Source of the DNA: Pseudomonas arcuscaelestis
GTDB lineage: Bacteria > Pseudomonadota > Gammaproteobacteria > Pseudomonadales > Pseudomonadaceae
Assembly (NCBI RefSeq): GCF_016881005.1
Contig: NZ_JACOPV010000014.1
Location: forward strand, 147,855 to 211,854
Reading direction: 5' to 3'
DNA: 64,000 nucleotides
Each line of letters opens with the position of its first letter. Within the stretch, counting starts at the first letter, position 1. Below the pieces are notes generated by a model. It saw only the letters and a list, made by a program, of their open reading frames with translations. It had not been told where the DNA came from and searched no databases. This document shows positions 14,339-23,481 of the stretch, piece by piece. Both the position numbers and the translations under genes were made by a program.

Positions 14339-16375
14339 ATGACATTGCGCGAACGCCTGGAAAACCTGCCAGTCGGGCAAAAACTGCTGGCCGCCCTGCT
14401 GGTACTGCTGATCACCATTTTGCTGGTGGCCAACCTGACTTTCATCAGCGCCGCCTACTGGATTTCCCAGGAAAGCATGGCACCCCAGGCACTGCAGACC
14501 ATCGGTCGCCTGGTGGCCAACCCGCAACTGGCCTCGCAAGCGGCTGATTCGCCCGAAAAAGCCCAGGCCCTGCTCAAGGAACTCGACAGCTATACCCCAT
14601 TGCGTGCCGCAGCGGTGTACGGCAGCGACGGCAAGCTGCTGGCGCAACTGCAGCATGGCGAACTGTTGCCCCTGCCCACGCGCTTTCGGCATATCGAGAA
14701 CTGGCGGCTCACCGAGTTTCGCAATACCCAGCTCACCAAGCTGACGCGTCCGGGGGCTCCTCCCGGCTACCTGTTGATGGTGGCTAGCAGCGAACTGCCC
14801 ATGGCCTTCTACACCGGCATTCTTACCGCCAGCCTGGGGATCCTGGTATTCAGCATTCTGTTGTGGATGATCATTGCCCGGCAAATCAAGCGCCTGATCA
14901 CCCAGCCGATCAACTCGCTGGAACAACTGTCTCGCCAGGTGACCCGCGAAGAAAACTACTCACTGCGCGCGCAACGCGGCAATGACGACGAAATCGGTAG
15001 CCTGGCCGATGCGTTCAACACCATGCTCTCGCGTATCGAGGCGCGTGAACAGCAGCTCAAGCGGGCCCGCGACGAATTCCAGGATGCCTACGACCAAGCC
15101 CAGGGCCTGGCCGAGGAAACCCGTCACACCAACCGCAAGTTGGAGCTTGAGGTTCAGGTACGCAGCAAGATCGAGAAGAAGCTCACAGGTTTCCAGAACT
15201 ACCTCAACAGCATCATCGACTCCATGCCCTCGGCACTGATCGCCCTCGATGAACAGCTCTACGTCACCCAGTGGAACCAGGAGGCCAGTGTGCTTTCCGG
15301 AACGCCGCTGGACGAAGCCTTGAACCAACCGATCTTCCTTGCCTTCGAGCCCCTCAAGCCGTTCCTGCCGCAGTTGAAGGAAAGCGTCGAGAAGCATCGG
15401 GTAGCGAAAATCGAGCGAGTAACCTGGACCAAGGGCGAAGACGCTCGACACTACGCGCTGACCTTCTATCCGTTGATGGGCGGTGGTGGACGCGGCGTGG
15501 TGATCCGTATCGACGACATCACCCAACGCCTGTCGCTTGAAGAAATGATGGTGCAGTCGGAGAAAATGCTCTCGGTCGGCGGCCTGGCCGCAGGCATGGC
15601 CCATGAGATCAACAATCCGCTGGGGGCGATTTTGCATAACGTTCAGAACATCCGTCGTCGCCTGTCGCCGGACCTGGCGAAAAACCAGGAGCAAGCGGGC
15701 GAAATCGGCGTGGATCTTCCTGTGGTCAACCGCTACCTGGAAAGCCGAGAAGTACCGCAGCTGCTCGATGGCATTCAGCAGGCGGGTGCCCGCGCCGCAA
15801 AAATCGTCACCCACATGCTCAGCTTCAGCCGCCGCAGCAACCGTCAGCTGGCACCCTGCGACTTACCGGCCCTTATCGACCAGGCGGTAGAAATTGCTGG
15901 CAATGACTTCGACCTGACCATCGGCTTCGACTTCAAGGGACAAGCGATTGTGCGTCAGTTCGATCCCAATCTGGGCCCGGTACCCTGCACTGCCAACGAG
16001 TTGGAGCAAGTGCTGCTCAATCTTCTGAAAAATGCAGCCCAGGCCATACACCTGCGCGAAGACGACAGCGAACCAGGACGGATCATCCTGCGCACGCGAC
16101 TCAATCCACCCTGGGCAGAGATCCAGGTCGAGGATAACGGTGTCGGCATGCCGGAGACTGTGCGAAAACGGACCTTCGAGCCCTTTTTCACCACCAAGGA
16201 AATTGGTCAGGGCACGGGGCTGGGCCTGTCAGTGTCGTACTTCATCATCACCAATAACCACAAAGGCCAGATGGAGGTGCAATCCGCACCGGGTCAAGGC
16301 ACCTGCTTTACCTTGCGCCTGCCATTGGCTGGCAGTGTGCCGACAGTGGCCGAGCCACACAAATTGGAGACATGA
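14339..16375 (+). CDS. Orphan HAMP-PAS sensor histidine kinase
   Basis: Inner-membrane kinase of 678 residues. Order of parts: TM1 (about residues 18-38), a periplasmic domain to about 155, TM2 (about 160-178), HAMP (about 180-235), coiled coil (about 240-285), PAS domain (about 292-400, SIIDSMPSALIALDEQLYV), a HisKA helix with AHEINNPLGAILHNV (about 420-434), and HATPase with N-, G1- and G2-box signatures (LLKNAAQAI, EDNGVGMP, GTGLGLS). No response regulator is adjacent. The position between panE and the Nudix gene is that of P. aeruginosa PA4398, reported to affect swarming and biofilm formation. An ATG 24 bases upstream is possible. Confidence 0.88.
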   Translation: MTLRERLENLPVGQKLLAALLVLLITILLVANLTFISAAYWISQESMAPQALQTIGRLVANPQLASQAADSPEKAQALLKELDSYTPLRAAAVYGSDGKLLAQLQHGELLPLPTRFRHIENWRLTEFRNTQLTKLTRPGAPPGYLLMVASSELPMAFYTGILTASLGILVFSILLWMIIARQIKRLITQPINSLEQLSRQVTREENYSLRAQRGNDDEIGSLADAFNTMLSRIEAREQQLKRARDEFQDAYDQAQGLAEETRHTNRKLELEVQVRSKIEKKLTGFQNYLNSIIDSMPSALIALDEQLYVTQWNQEASVLSGTPLDEALNQPIFLAFEPLKPFLPQLKESVEKHRVAKIERVTWTKGEDARHYALTFYPLMGGGGRGVVIRIDDITQRLSLEEMMVQSEKMLSVGGLAAGMAHEINNPLGAILHNVQNIRRRLSPDLAKNQEQAGEIGVDLPVVNRYLESREVPQLLDGIQQAGARAAKIVTHMLSFSRRSNRQLAPCDLPALIDQAVEIAGNDFDLTIGFDFKGQAIVRQFDPNLGPVPCTANELEQVLLNLLKNAAQAIHLREDDSEPGRIILRTRLNPPWAEIQVEDNGVGMPETVRKRTFEPFFTTKEIGQGTGLGLSVSYFIITNNHKGQMEVQSAPGQGTCFTLRLPLAGSVPTVAEPHKLET

Positions 16376-16377
16376 AC

Positions 16378-16938
16378 ATGGGCTTTCGGTTATCGAAGAT
16401 CTACACCCGTACCGGTGACAAAGGCGAAACTGGTCTCGGTGACGGCCGTCGGGTGCCCAAGGATCACCCCCGTATCGAGGCGATCGGCGAAGTCGACAGT
16501 CTTAACAGCCAACTCGGGGTGCTGCTTGCCGGGCTGGACCAACACGGGTTGGACGAAGTGGCAGAGGTATTGGCACCCTGCCAACACCGTTTGTTCGACC
16601 TCGGTGGCGAGTTGGCAATGCCTAGCTATCAGGCGCTCAACAGTGCTGAGGTCGAACGCCTGGAAGCGGCTATCGATCGCTGGAACGAAGAACTGGGACC
16701 ACTGGAAAACTTCATTTTGCCCAGTGGCTCGGCATTGATTGCGCAAGCCCATGTATGCCGCAGTCTGGCGCGTAGCGCCGAACGCCGCTGCCAACAGTTG
16801 AACAGCGTCGAGCCACTGGCCGGGGTTGGCCTGGCATACATCAATCGGTTATCGGATCTGCTGTTTGTGGCGGCGCGCCTGATCGGGCGCCGCCAAGGTG
16901 TAGCCGAAGTGCTTTGGCAGGCTGCAGCGAAACCCTGA
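16378..16938 (+). CDS. PduO-type ATP:cob(I)alamin adenosyltransferase
   Basis: Transfers the adenosyl group of ATP to reduced corrinoid, making adenosylcobalamin; a cytosolic trimer. The 186-residue sequence has the ATP-binding start LSKIYTRTGDKGETGLGDG (about residues 5-23), EVDSLNSQLGVLLA (about 36-50), and the C-terminal CRSLARSAERRC and YINRLSDLLFVAARL motifs. GGAG stands 8 bases before this ATG; an ATG two codons earlier has only a 2-base spacing, so it is less likely. It follows the kinase stop by 2 bases and is probably cotranscribed. Confidence 0.9.
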   Translation: MGFRLSKIYTRTGDKGETGLGDGRRVPKDHPRIEAIGEVDSLNSQLGVLLAGLDQHGLDEVAEVLAPCQHRLFDLGGELAMPSYQALNSAEVERLEAAIDRWNEELGPLENFILPSGSALIAQAHVCRSLARSAERRCQQLNSVEPLAGVGLAYINRLSDLLFVAARLIGRRQGVAEVLWQAAAKP

Positions 16939-16963
16939 AGCTTTCATCGCCGCAGCTCTTGAT

Positions 16964-17908
16964 TCAGACCTCAGGCCAGAACGCGCGAATGCCTGCTACA
17001 CCTTGAGCACCATGCTGCCAGGCCTTCTCCCGCTCGGCAGCACCTACACCACCGAGCAGATACACAGGCTTATTAAAGCCTTCGATCAGTTGCTGTGCCT
17101 GCTCCCAGCCTAGCGGCTGGGCATCGGGATGCGTCTGGGTCGCCTGCACCGGTGACAAGGTGACGAAATCCACTCCCATCTGCTCGGCCAGCGCCATTTC
17201 CTCGGCGCTATGACACGATGCCGCCAGCCAACGCTCTTTCGGAAACGGACGGCCTTTGCTGGCGTACTTGCGCAGTTGCTCCGAAGTCAGGTGCCAGCCC
17301 GCAGCAGGGAAATCCCCCAGCCATTCCAACGGCCCCTTGAGCATCAGTTGCGCCTTGCCCGCACACAAGCCTACAGCGTCGACGGCCACATCGCGGTACT
17401 TGGGGTCGTACATGTTCGGGGCGCGCAACTGGACCAGTTTGATCCCGCCAGCGATGGCTTTCTGAATACCGCGCAACATCTGCGGCACTTCCAAGCCTTC
17501 CGGGGTAATGAGGTATTCAGCCGGCAAGCGCGCAGCTGCAACGATCGGCCGGTTGGCTTCAGGAAAATCGTATTGCGCCAATTCGCGGGCCGATACCCAA
17601 AGCAGGGGCTGCCCTTCAGCGCCATGGGGCTCACCGGTAAAACCTGTGACCTCCCAGACATCAAGCAATACCTGCTTGTCGCTGTAGTCGTGGCTGACCT
17701 TGATCAGCGGTCGCGCAGCGCTGACGACAATACCCAGCTCCTCATTCAGCTCGCGGGCAAGCGCCAGCTCGACAGCCTCGCCATCCTCGACCTTGCCGCC
17801 TGGGAACTCCCACAAACCACCTTGATGTTGGCTATCGGCGCGACGGGCAATGAGAATACGACCGTCGGCACCGCGAATCACCGCCGCCGCTACATGTATA
17901 CGTTTCAC
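16964..17908 (-). CDS. Nudix hydrolase fused to a ThiE/TenI-like domain
   Basis: A 314-residue two-domain protein. The N-terminal MutT-like part (about residues 1-130) has a complete Nudix box, GGKVEDGEAVELALARELNE followed by ELGI, predicted to remove oxidised nucleoside triphosphates such as 8-oxo-dGTP. The C-terminal half (about 140-314) is a TIM-barrel related to thiamine phosphate synthase/TenI, with KLVQLRAP, DFVTLSPVQAT and YLLGGVG. This fusion is common in gamma-proteobacteria; a thiamine-making role is not established. The start is GTG overlapping the gst stop as GTGA; an ATG frame extending 200 bases upstream would run into gst and is rejected. Confidence 0.88.
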   Translation of the reverse strand: MKRIHVAAAVIRGADGRILIARRADSQHQGGLWEFPGGKVEDGEAVELALARELNEELGIVVSAARPLIKVSHDYSDKQVLLDVWEVTGFTGEPHGAEGQPLLWVSARELAQYDFPEANRPIVAAARLPAEYLITPEGLEVPQMLRGIQKAIAGGIKLVQLRAPNMYDPKYRDVAVDAVGLCAGKAQLMLKGPLEWLGDFPAAGWHLTSEQLRKYASKGRPFPKERWLAASCHSAEEMALAEQMGVDFVTLSPVQATQTHPDAQPLGWEQAQQLIEGFNKPVYLLGGVGAAEREKAWQHGAQGVAGIRAFWPEV

Positions 17909-18537
17909 CCTTCCCGCTCCGCCAGGCCAGCCTTTTGCCAGGCCTGGAAGGCCGGCCACTGGTAGATGGTTTCGATATAACTTGCCGCGTCTGCCGGCAC
18001 CTCGGCCCGGTAGGTACGTAAACGCACGGCTATCGGGGCGAAGAAGGCATCGGCCAACGATGGCTGGCCAAACAGGAACGGACCGCTTTCTTTGCTGGCA
18101 AGACGACATTCAGACCAGAGGGCGACGATGCGATCGATGTCTACCTGAACGTCCAGCGGAACATTCTCCAGCGCTTCGTCCCGGGACAGATCGAAAGGCA
18201 TGTTGCCACGCAGGGCGAAAAAGCCGCTGTGCATCTGCGCGCAGGCCGACCGAGCCTGTGCACGGGCAGCAACATCCGTCGGCCACAGATTGGCGTGCGG
18301 GTGACGCTCGGCCAAGTACTCGGCAATCGCCAGGGAGTCGGCGATGATGCCGTGCTCGCATTTGAGCAACGGAACCTTGGCGGTAGGGGAATACTCCAGC
18401 AGCCGTGTACGGGTGTCGGGCTGGTTGAGTTTGATCAGGGTTTCTTCATACGTTGCGCCGGCCAGCTCAAGGGCCAGGGCGGCGCGCAGCGACCAGGAAG
18501 AGTACAGCTTGTCGCCGATGATCAGGTGGTAGTTCAT
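17905..18537 (-). CDS. Glutathione S-transferase family protein
   Basis: A 210-residue cytosolic protein with thioredoxin-like N-terminal domain (MNYHLIIGDKLYSSWSLRAA; the Ser-Ser-Trp-Ser stretch is the expected catalytic or glutathione-contact site), the cis-Pro/Glu-Ser region KVPLLKC and IIADSLAIAEYL (about residues 50-70), and an all-helical C-terminal domain. The closest type appears to be the zeta/maleylacetoacetate-isomerase-like group, but the substrate cannot be told. GGAG lies 6 bases before the chosen ATG; an earlier ATG gives four extra residues. It is coupled to the Nudix-ThiE gene by GTGA. Confidence 0.85.
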   Translation of the reverse strand: MNYHLIIGDKLYSSWSLRAALALELAGATYEETLIKLNQPDTRTRLLEYSPTAKVPLLKCEHGIIADSLAIAEYLAERHPHANLWPTDVAARAQARSACAQMHSGFFALRGNMPFDLSRDEALENVPLDVQVDIDRIVALWSECRLASKESGPFLFGQPSLADAFFAPIAVRLRTYRAEVPADAASYIETIYQWPAFQAWQKAGLAEREG

Positions 18538-18560
18538 GTTCGGCTCCATCGAGGGGGACT

Positions 18561-18607
18561 GCCGCCGGGCGAGCCCGCTCCCACGGTGGGAAAAGGCTTG
18601 CCCGGCG
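18561..18607. repeat. REP-type palindrome between argJ and gst
   Basis: Imperfect inverted repeat GCCGGGCGAGCC...GGCTTGCCCGGC around GCTCCCACGGTGGGA, of the kind scattered between genes in P. putida-group genomes. It lies within the 76 bases between the argJ stop and the gst start and may also end transcription or stabilise the argJ message. Confidence 0.75.
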
Positions 18608-18613
18608 ATTAAG

Positions 18614-19831
18614 TCACGTACGGTATTCGGCGTTGATCTTCACATACTCGTGGGACAGGTCGGTGGTCCAGATGGTTTCGCTGCACTGGCCACGGCCCAG
18701 CTCGATGCGAATGGTGATTTCCTCCTGGGCCATCACTGCAGAACCCTGCGCCTCAGTGTAGGTCGCGGCGCGGCCACCTTTACTGGCAATGCACACATCA
18801 CCCAGGTACACATCGATCAGGCTGACGTCCAGCTCCGGCACCCCAGCACGACCCACGGCAGCAAGGATGCGGCCCCAGTTCGGATCGGAGGCGAACAACG
18901 CGGTCTTGATCAGTGGCGAGTGCGCAACGGCGTAACCCACATCCAGGCATTCCTGATGGTTGCCACCGCCGTTGACCTGGACAGTCACGAATTTGGTAGC
19001 ACCTTCGCCGTCACGGACGATGGCTTGAGCCACTTCCATGCACACTTCGAACACCGCCTTTTTAAGCGCCTCGAACAACGAACCACGGGCTTCGGTGACT
19101 TCGGCCACATCTGCCTTGCCCGTGGCAATCAACATGCAGCAATCGTTGGTCGAGGTATCGCCATCGATGGTGATGCGGTTGAACGACTTGTTGGCACCAT
19201 CGAGCATCAGGTCCTTGAGCACCTGAGGCGCGACCTTGGCATCGGTGGCGATATAACCGAGCATGGTCGCCATGTTCGGACGAATCATCCCGGCGCCTTT
19301 GCTGATGCCGGTTACGGTGATGGTTACGCCGTCGTGCTGGAACTGACGGCTGGCACCTTTTGGCAAGGTGTCAGTGGTCATGATGCCTGTGGCCGCTTCA
19401 GCCCAGTTGTTTTCCGACAGATCGTCCAGCGCAGCCTGCAGGGCGCCTTCGATTTTCTCGACCGGCAGCGGCTCACCGATGACACCTGTAGAAAACGGCA
19501 ACACCGCGCTGGCGTCGACACCGGTCAGCTCAGCCAGCTTGGCGCACGTGCGCTCGGCAGCGGCCAGGCCCGGCGCGCCAGTACCGGCGTTGGCATTGCC
19601 AGTGTTGGTCAGCAAGTAACGCACGGTACCTTGCACGCGCTGCTTGGCCAGGATAACGGGCGCTGCACAAAAGGCGTTGAGGGTGAACACACCGGCCACG
19701 CTGGAACCTTCGGCGCAGCGCATGACCACGACGTCCTTGCGCCCCGGGCGCTTGATACCTGCAGAGGCGATACCCAGTTCAAAGCCTGGAACCGGGTGCA
19801 ACGTTGGCAAAGGACCAAGACCAACAGCCAT
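18614..19831 (-). CDS. argJ: Bifunctional ornithine acetyltransferase / N-acetylglutamate synthase ArgJ
   Basis: Recycles the acetyl group from N-acetylornithine to glutamate in arginine synthesis; the precursor self-cleaves into alpha and beta chains. The 405-residue protein has PGFELGIASAGIKRPGRKD near the start. The cleavage context KGAGMIRPNMATMLG (about residues 176-190) has Thr as the expected new N-terminus. SFNRITIDGDTSTND (about 215-229) follows, and the C-terminus DLSHEYVKINAEYRT is typical. It is complete and lies downstream of secA in the same direction. Confidence 0.95.
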   Translation of the reverse strand: MAVGLGPLPTLHPVPGFELGIASAGIKRPGRKDVVVMRCAEGSSVAGVFTLNAFCAAPVILAKQRVQGTVRYLLTNTGNANAGTGAPGLAAAERTCAKLAELTGVDASAVLPFSTGVIGEPLPVEKIEGALQAALDDLSENNWAEAATGIMTTDTLPKGASRQFQHDGVTITVTGISKGAGMIRPNMATMLGYIATDAKVAPQVLKDLMLDGANKSFNRITIDGDTSTNDCCMLIATGKADVAEVTEARGSLFEALKKAVFEVCMEVAQAIVRDGEGATKFVTVQVNGGGNHQECLDVGYAVAHSPLIKTALFASDPNWGRILAAVGRAGVPELDVSLIDVYLGDVCIASKGGRAATYTEAQGSAVMAQEEITIRIELGRGQCSETIWTTDLSHEYVKINAEYRT

Positions 19832-19890
19832 GTAAGCGCTCCTAGAAAAAGTACACCGGGCCAGAAATGCCGGTGCTTGAGATGGAACAA

Positions 19891-19920
19891 CGCCGCGACG
19901 GCAAGGTACCAGTCGCGGCG
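19891..19920 (-). terminator. Hairpin after secA
   Basis: Perfect 9-bp stem CGCCGCGAC/GTCGCGGCG with a 12-nt loop, 38 bases after the secA stop and before argJ. The T-run is weak (GTTGTTCC), so partial termination is most likely. Confidence 0.5.
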
Positions 19921-19958
19921 TAGTGTTCGTGAATCAGCAGACTGCCGGGTAGAAGACT

Positions 19959-22694
19959 TTAGTTGATCTGGCCGTGGCAGTGCTTGAACTTCTTGCCCGA
20001 ACCACACCAGCACAGTTCGTTGCGGCCCAGCTTCTGATCGTTGCGTACCGGGGCAGCGGCGACGGCAACTTCAGCGCCCTCTTCCTGCTCCTCGACTTGC
20101 TCCAGACCAGGGGCTGCGGCGTGCTGGAACTGCATGCGAGCGGCCAGTTCTTCTGCTTCGCGACGCAGGCGAGCTTCTTCTTCGGCAGGATCTTCGCGGC
20201 GAACCTGAACGTGCGAGAGGACGCGAATAGTGTCGCGCTTGATCGATTCGAGCAATTCCTGGAACAGGTTGAAGGACTCGCGCTTGTACTCCTGCTTCGG
20301 GTTCTTCTGCGCATAGCCACGCAAGTGAATGCCGTGACGCAGGTGATCCATGGTCGACAGGTGGTCTTTCCACAGGTCGTCCAGAACACGCAACAGAATC
20401 TGCTTCTCGAAGGTACGCAGGGCTTCGGCGCTTGCCTGCTCTTCCTTCTCGTTGTACGCCGCCATCAGCTCGTTCATGAGCTTCTCGCGCAGGGTCTCTT
20501 CGTACAGGTGATCGTCTTCGTCGAGCCATTGCTGGATCGGTAGCTTCACCCCGAAATCGCTGGCCAACGCCGCTTCAAGGCCTGCCACGTCCCACTGCTC
20601 TGGCAGCGATTGCGGCGGGATGTGCTGGGCAACGGTAGCGTCGAGCACTTCCTGACGGAACTCGGCGATGGTGTCACCAATATTGTCAGCTGCCAGCAGG
20701 CTGTTACGCATGTGGTAGATAACTTTACGTTGCTCGTTGGCCACGTCGTCGAATTCAAGCAGTTGCTTACGAATGTCGAAGTTGCGGCCCTCGACCTTGC
20801 GCTGGGCTTTTTCGATGGCATTGGTAACCATGCGATGCTCGATGGCCTCGCCCGATTGCATACCCAGGGCCTTCATGAAGTTCTTCACCCGATCGGAGGC
20901 GAAGATGCGCATCAGGCTGTCTTCCAGCGACAGGTAGAAACGGCTGGATCCAGGGTCACCCTGACGGCCGGAACGACCGCGCAGCTGGTTGTCGATACGA
21001 CGGGATTCGTGACGCTCGGAAGCGATCACATGCAAGCCGCCAGACTCGATCACCTGCTGGTGACGCTTCTGCCAGTCGGCCTTGACCTGCGCAATCTGCT
21101 CCGGAGTAGGGTTCTCCATTGCCGCGACTTCCACCTCCCAGTTGCCACCCAAGAGGATGTCGGTACCACGACCCGCCATGTTGGTGGCGATAGTCAGTGC
21201 ACCCGGGCGACCGGCCTGGGCGATGATCTCGGCTTCCTTTTCGTGGTACTTGGCGTTCAGTACCTTGTGATCGATGCCTTCCTTCTGGAGCAGGTTGGAC
21301 ATGTGCTCGGAAGTCTCGATGGTGGCAGTACCTACCAGCACCGGACGCCCCTGGGCCATGCTTTCCTTGATGTCGGCAATGATTGCGGCGTATTTCTCTT
21401 CCGCAGTCAGGTACACCAGGTCGTTGTAGTCCTTACGCGCCAACGGCTTGTTCGGCGGAATGACCATAACGTTGAGGTTGTAGATCTGGGCGAACTCGAA
21501 GGCCTCGGTATCAGCAGTACCGGTCATGCCGGACAACTTGTTGTAGAGACGGAAGTAGTTCTGGAAGGTGGTCGAAGCCAGGGTCTGACTTTCGGCCTGA
21601 ATGTTCAGGTTTTCCTTCGCTTCGATAGCCTGGTGCAGGCCTTCGGACAAGCGACGACCCGGCATGGTACGACCGGTATGCTCGTCGATCAGCAGGACCT
21701 GGCCGTCCTGGACGATGTACTCGACGTTACGATGGAACAACTTGTGCGCGCGCAGACCGGCATAGACATGCGTCAACAGGCCTAGGTTGTGCGCCGAGTA
21801 GAGGCTCTCGCCTTCGGCCAGCAGACCGACCTGGGCGAGCATCTCTTCGATGAACTGGTGGCCAGCTTCGTTGAGTTCAACCTGACGGCTCTTCTCATCG
21901 ATCTTGTAATGGCCTTCCTGGGTGACTTCACCCTCGACTTCCTCGATGTGCTGCTTGAGGCGTGGGATCAGCTTGTTGATTTCGACGTACATCTTGGAGC
22001 TGTCTTCGGCCTGGCCGGAGATGATCAGCGGGGTTCGCGCTTCGTCGATCAGGATGGAGTCGACTTCGTCGATCACAGCGAAATTCAGCTCGCGCTGGAA
22101 TTTCTCTTCCATGCTGAACGCCATGTTGTCGCGCAGGTAGTCGAAACCGAATTCGTTGTTGGTGCCGTAGGTGATATCGGCAGCATAGGCAGCGCGCTTT
22201 TCTTCCGGCGGCTGGAACGGGGTAACGACGCCGACAGTCAGACCGAGGAACTCATACAGCGGACGCATCCAGTTGGCGTCACGACGAGCCAGGTAGTCGT
22301 TGACCGTAACCACGTGCACGCCCTTGCCGGACAGTGCATTGAGGTATACGCCAAGGGTTGCGACCAAGGTCTTGCCTTCACCAGTACGCATTTCTGCGAT
22401 AGTGCCTTCGTGCAAGGCCATGCCGCCGATCAGCTGGACATCGAAGTGGCGCATGCCCATGACCCGCTTGCCGGCCTCACGCGCGACAGCGAAGGCCTCT
22501 GGGAGCAATTGGTCCAGGGTCTCGCCTTTGGCCAGGCGCTCTTTGAACTCTGCGGTTTTTCCGCGCAGTTGTTCGTCGGAGAGGGCCACCATCTTCTCTT
22601 CGAAGGCATTGACGGACTGCACCGCCTTGAGCAGGCGCTTGACCTCACGCTCGTTCTTGCTTCCAAAAAGTTTTTTTAACAAAGGCGCAAACAT
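19959..22694 (-). CDS. secA: Preprotein translocase ATPase SecA
   Basis: Peripheral membrane motor that drives unfolded preproteins through SecYEG. The 911-residue protein starts MFAPLLKKLFGSKNEREVKR. Walker A is MRTGEGKTLVA (about residues 102-112), the DEAD-type Walker B is VIDEVDSILIDEARTPLI (about 206-223), and the helicase arginine region is QLRGRSGRQGDPG. The C-terminal zinc motif CWCGSGKKFKHCHG binds SecB and lipid. A frame of 42 codons upstream is low-complexity and is excluded. No SecM-like arrest gene is visible upstream. Confidence 0.97.
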   Translation of the reverse strand: MFAPLLKKLFGSKNEREVKRLLKAVQSVNAFEEKMVALSDEQLRGKTAEFKERLAKGETLDQLLPEAFAVAREAGKRVMGMRHFDVQLIGGMALHEGTIAEMRTGEGKTLVATLGVYLNALSGKGVHVVTVNDYLARRDANWMRPLYEFLGLTVGVVTPFQPPEEKRAAYAADITYGTNNEFGFDYLRDNMAFSMEEKFQRELNFAVIDEVDSILIDEARTPLIISGQAEDSSKMYVEINKLIPRLKQHIEEVEGEVTQEGHYKIDEKSRQVELNEAGHQFIEEMLAQVGLLAEGESLYSAHNLGLLTHVYAGLRAHKLFHRNVEYIVQDGQVLLIDEHTGRTMPGRRLSEGLHQAIEAKENLNIQAESQTLASTTFQNYFRLYNKLSGMTGTADTEAFEFAQIYNLNVMVIPPNKPLARKDYNDLVYLTAEEKYAAIIADIKESMAQGRPVLVGTATIETSEHMSNLLQKEGIDHKVLNAKYHEKEAEIIAQAGRPGALTIATNMAGRGTDILLGGNWEVEVAAMENPTPEQIAQVKADWQKRHQQVIESGGLHVIASERHESRRIDNQLRGRSGRQGDPGSSRFYLSLEDSLMRIFASDRVKNFMKALGMQSGEAIEHRMVTNAIEKAQRKVEGRNFDIRKQLLEFDDVANEQRKVIYHMRNSLLAADNIGDTIAEFRQEVLDATVAQHIPPQSLPEQWDVAGLEAALASDFGVKLPIQQWLDEDDHLYEETLREKLMNELMAAYNEKEEQASAEALRTFEKQILLRVLDDLWKDHLSTMDHLRHGIHLRGYAQKNPKQEYKRESFNLFQELLESIKRDTIRVLSHVQVRREDPAEEEARLRREAEELAARMQFQHAAAPGLEQVEEQEEGAEVAVAAAPVRNDQKLGRNELCWCGSGKKFKHCHGQIN

Positions 22695-22978
22695 ATCGAC
22701 AGGATCTTCCACACATAGGGATGGAGGGCGGCCCCGTGAGTCGCCCGTGCAGCCCTTATGGCCGCATGCGAACGAGCATTCTACCCGGAAACGACGGTGA
22801 GGAAAGTGGCGGATTTCCACAATGCTGGCACAGCGCTTTGACGGGGCTTTTTTACAATAAGGCCTTTTTTCACAACTTCAACCCATCAGCCACATGAAGT
22901 TTTGTCGCAGGCACCCGGTCGAGGCGCAAGACGGGGGATCTGATAAGATGCCGGTACTGTAACTTCAGGTGTCCCTTC

Positions 22979-23437
22979 ATGGCTTTTCGTCCCCTGCCGG
23001 CCCGCGCGCCCGCCGTTTTGCTCCGCGAAGCCCGGCCACTCAAAGCCTTGTTCAACCAAGCCCAGCGCCTGGCGCAATTGCAGCAACTGCTCGACAGCCA
23101 ACTGCAACCGGCAGCGCGCGAGCATTGCCATATCGCTTCATGGCGCGAGGGTACGCTGCTGCTGATCGTTACCGATGGCCATTGGGCCACGCGCTTGCGC
23201 TACCAGCAAAAGCGCTTGCAACGCCAGTTACAGACGCTCGATGTATTCGTCAGCCTGACGCGGATATTGTTCAAGGTTCAGCCACCGACGACCCAGAGCC
23301 GAGCGGCCACACACACTGCCGACCTTTCCACGCGCGCTGCAGAAAGCATTCAAGCCACCGCTGACGGCATCAGTGATCCAAAGCTGCGTGCAGCCCTTGA
23401 GCGCCTGGCCAGCCATGCGCGGGACAAGGACGCCTGA
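22979..23437 (+). CDS. dciA: DUF721 protein DciA, replicative helicase operator
   Basis: A 152-residue DUF721 protein. DciA is established as the ancestral partner that loads or guides the replicative helicase DnaB in bacteria lacking DnaC, including Pseudomonas. The N-terminal KH-like domain (about residues 15-100) is visible in LREARPLKALFNQAQRLAQL and ATRLRYQQKRLQRQLQ. The C-terminal part (about 105-152) is Thr/Ser/Ala-rich and probably flexible. It is divergent from secA and its 3' side borders repeat copy 2; the secA-dciA-lpxC order matches P. aeruginosa. Confidence 0.85.
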   Translation: MAFRPLPARAPAVLLREARPLKALFNQAQRLAQLQQLLDSQLQPAAREHCHIASWREGTLLLIVTDGHWATRLRYQQKRLQRQLQTLDVFVSLTRILFKVQPPTTQSRAATHTADLSTRAAESIQATADGISDPKLRAALERLASHARDKDA

Positions 23438-23481
23438 GGCAAGGCGTAGGAGCAGGATTACCCGCAGTAATAAAAAGGTTC

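Noticed and set aside
22695..22978. Possible SecM-like arrest peptide upstream of secA
   Set aside because: The minus-strand frame joined to secA has no signal peptide or arrest motif, and SecM is not expected in Pseudomonas.
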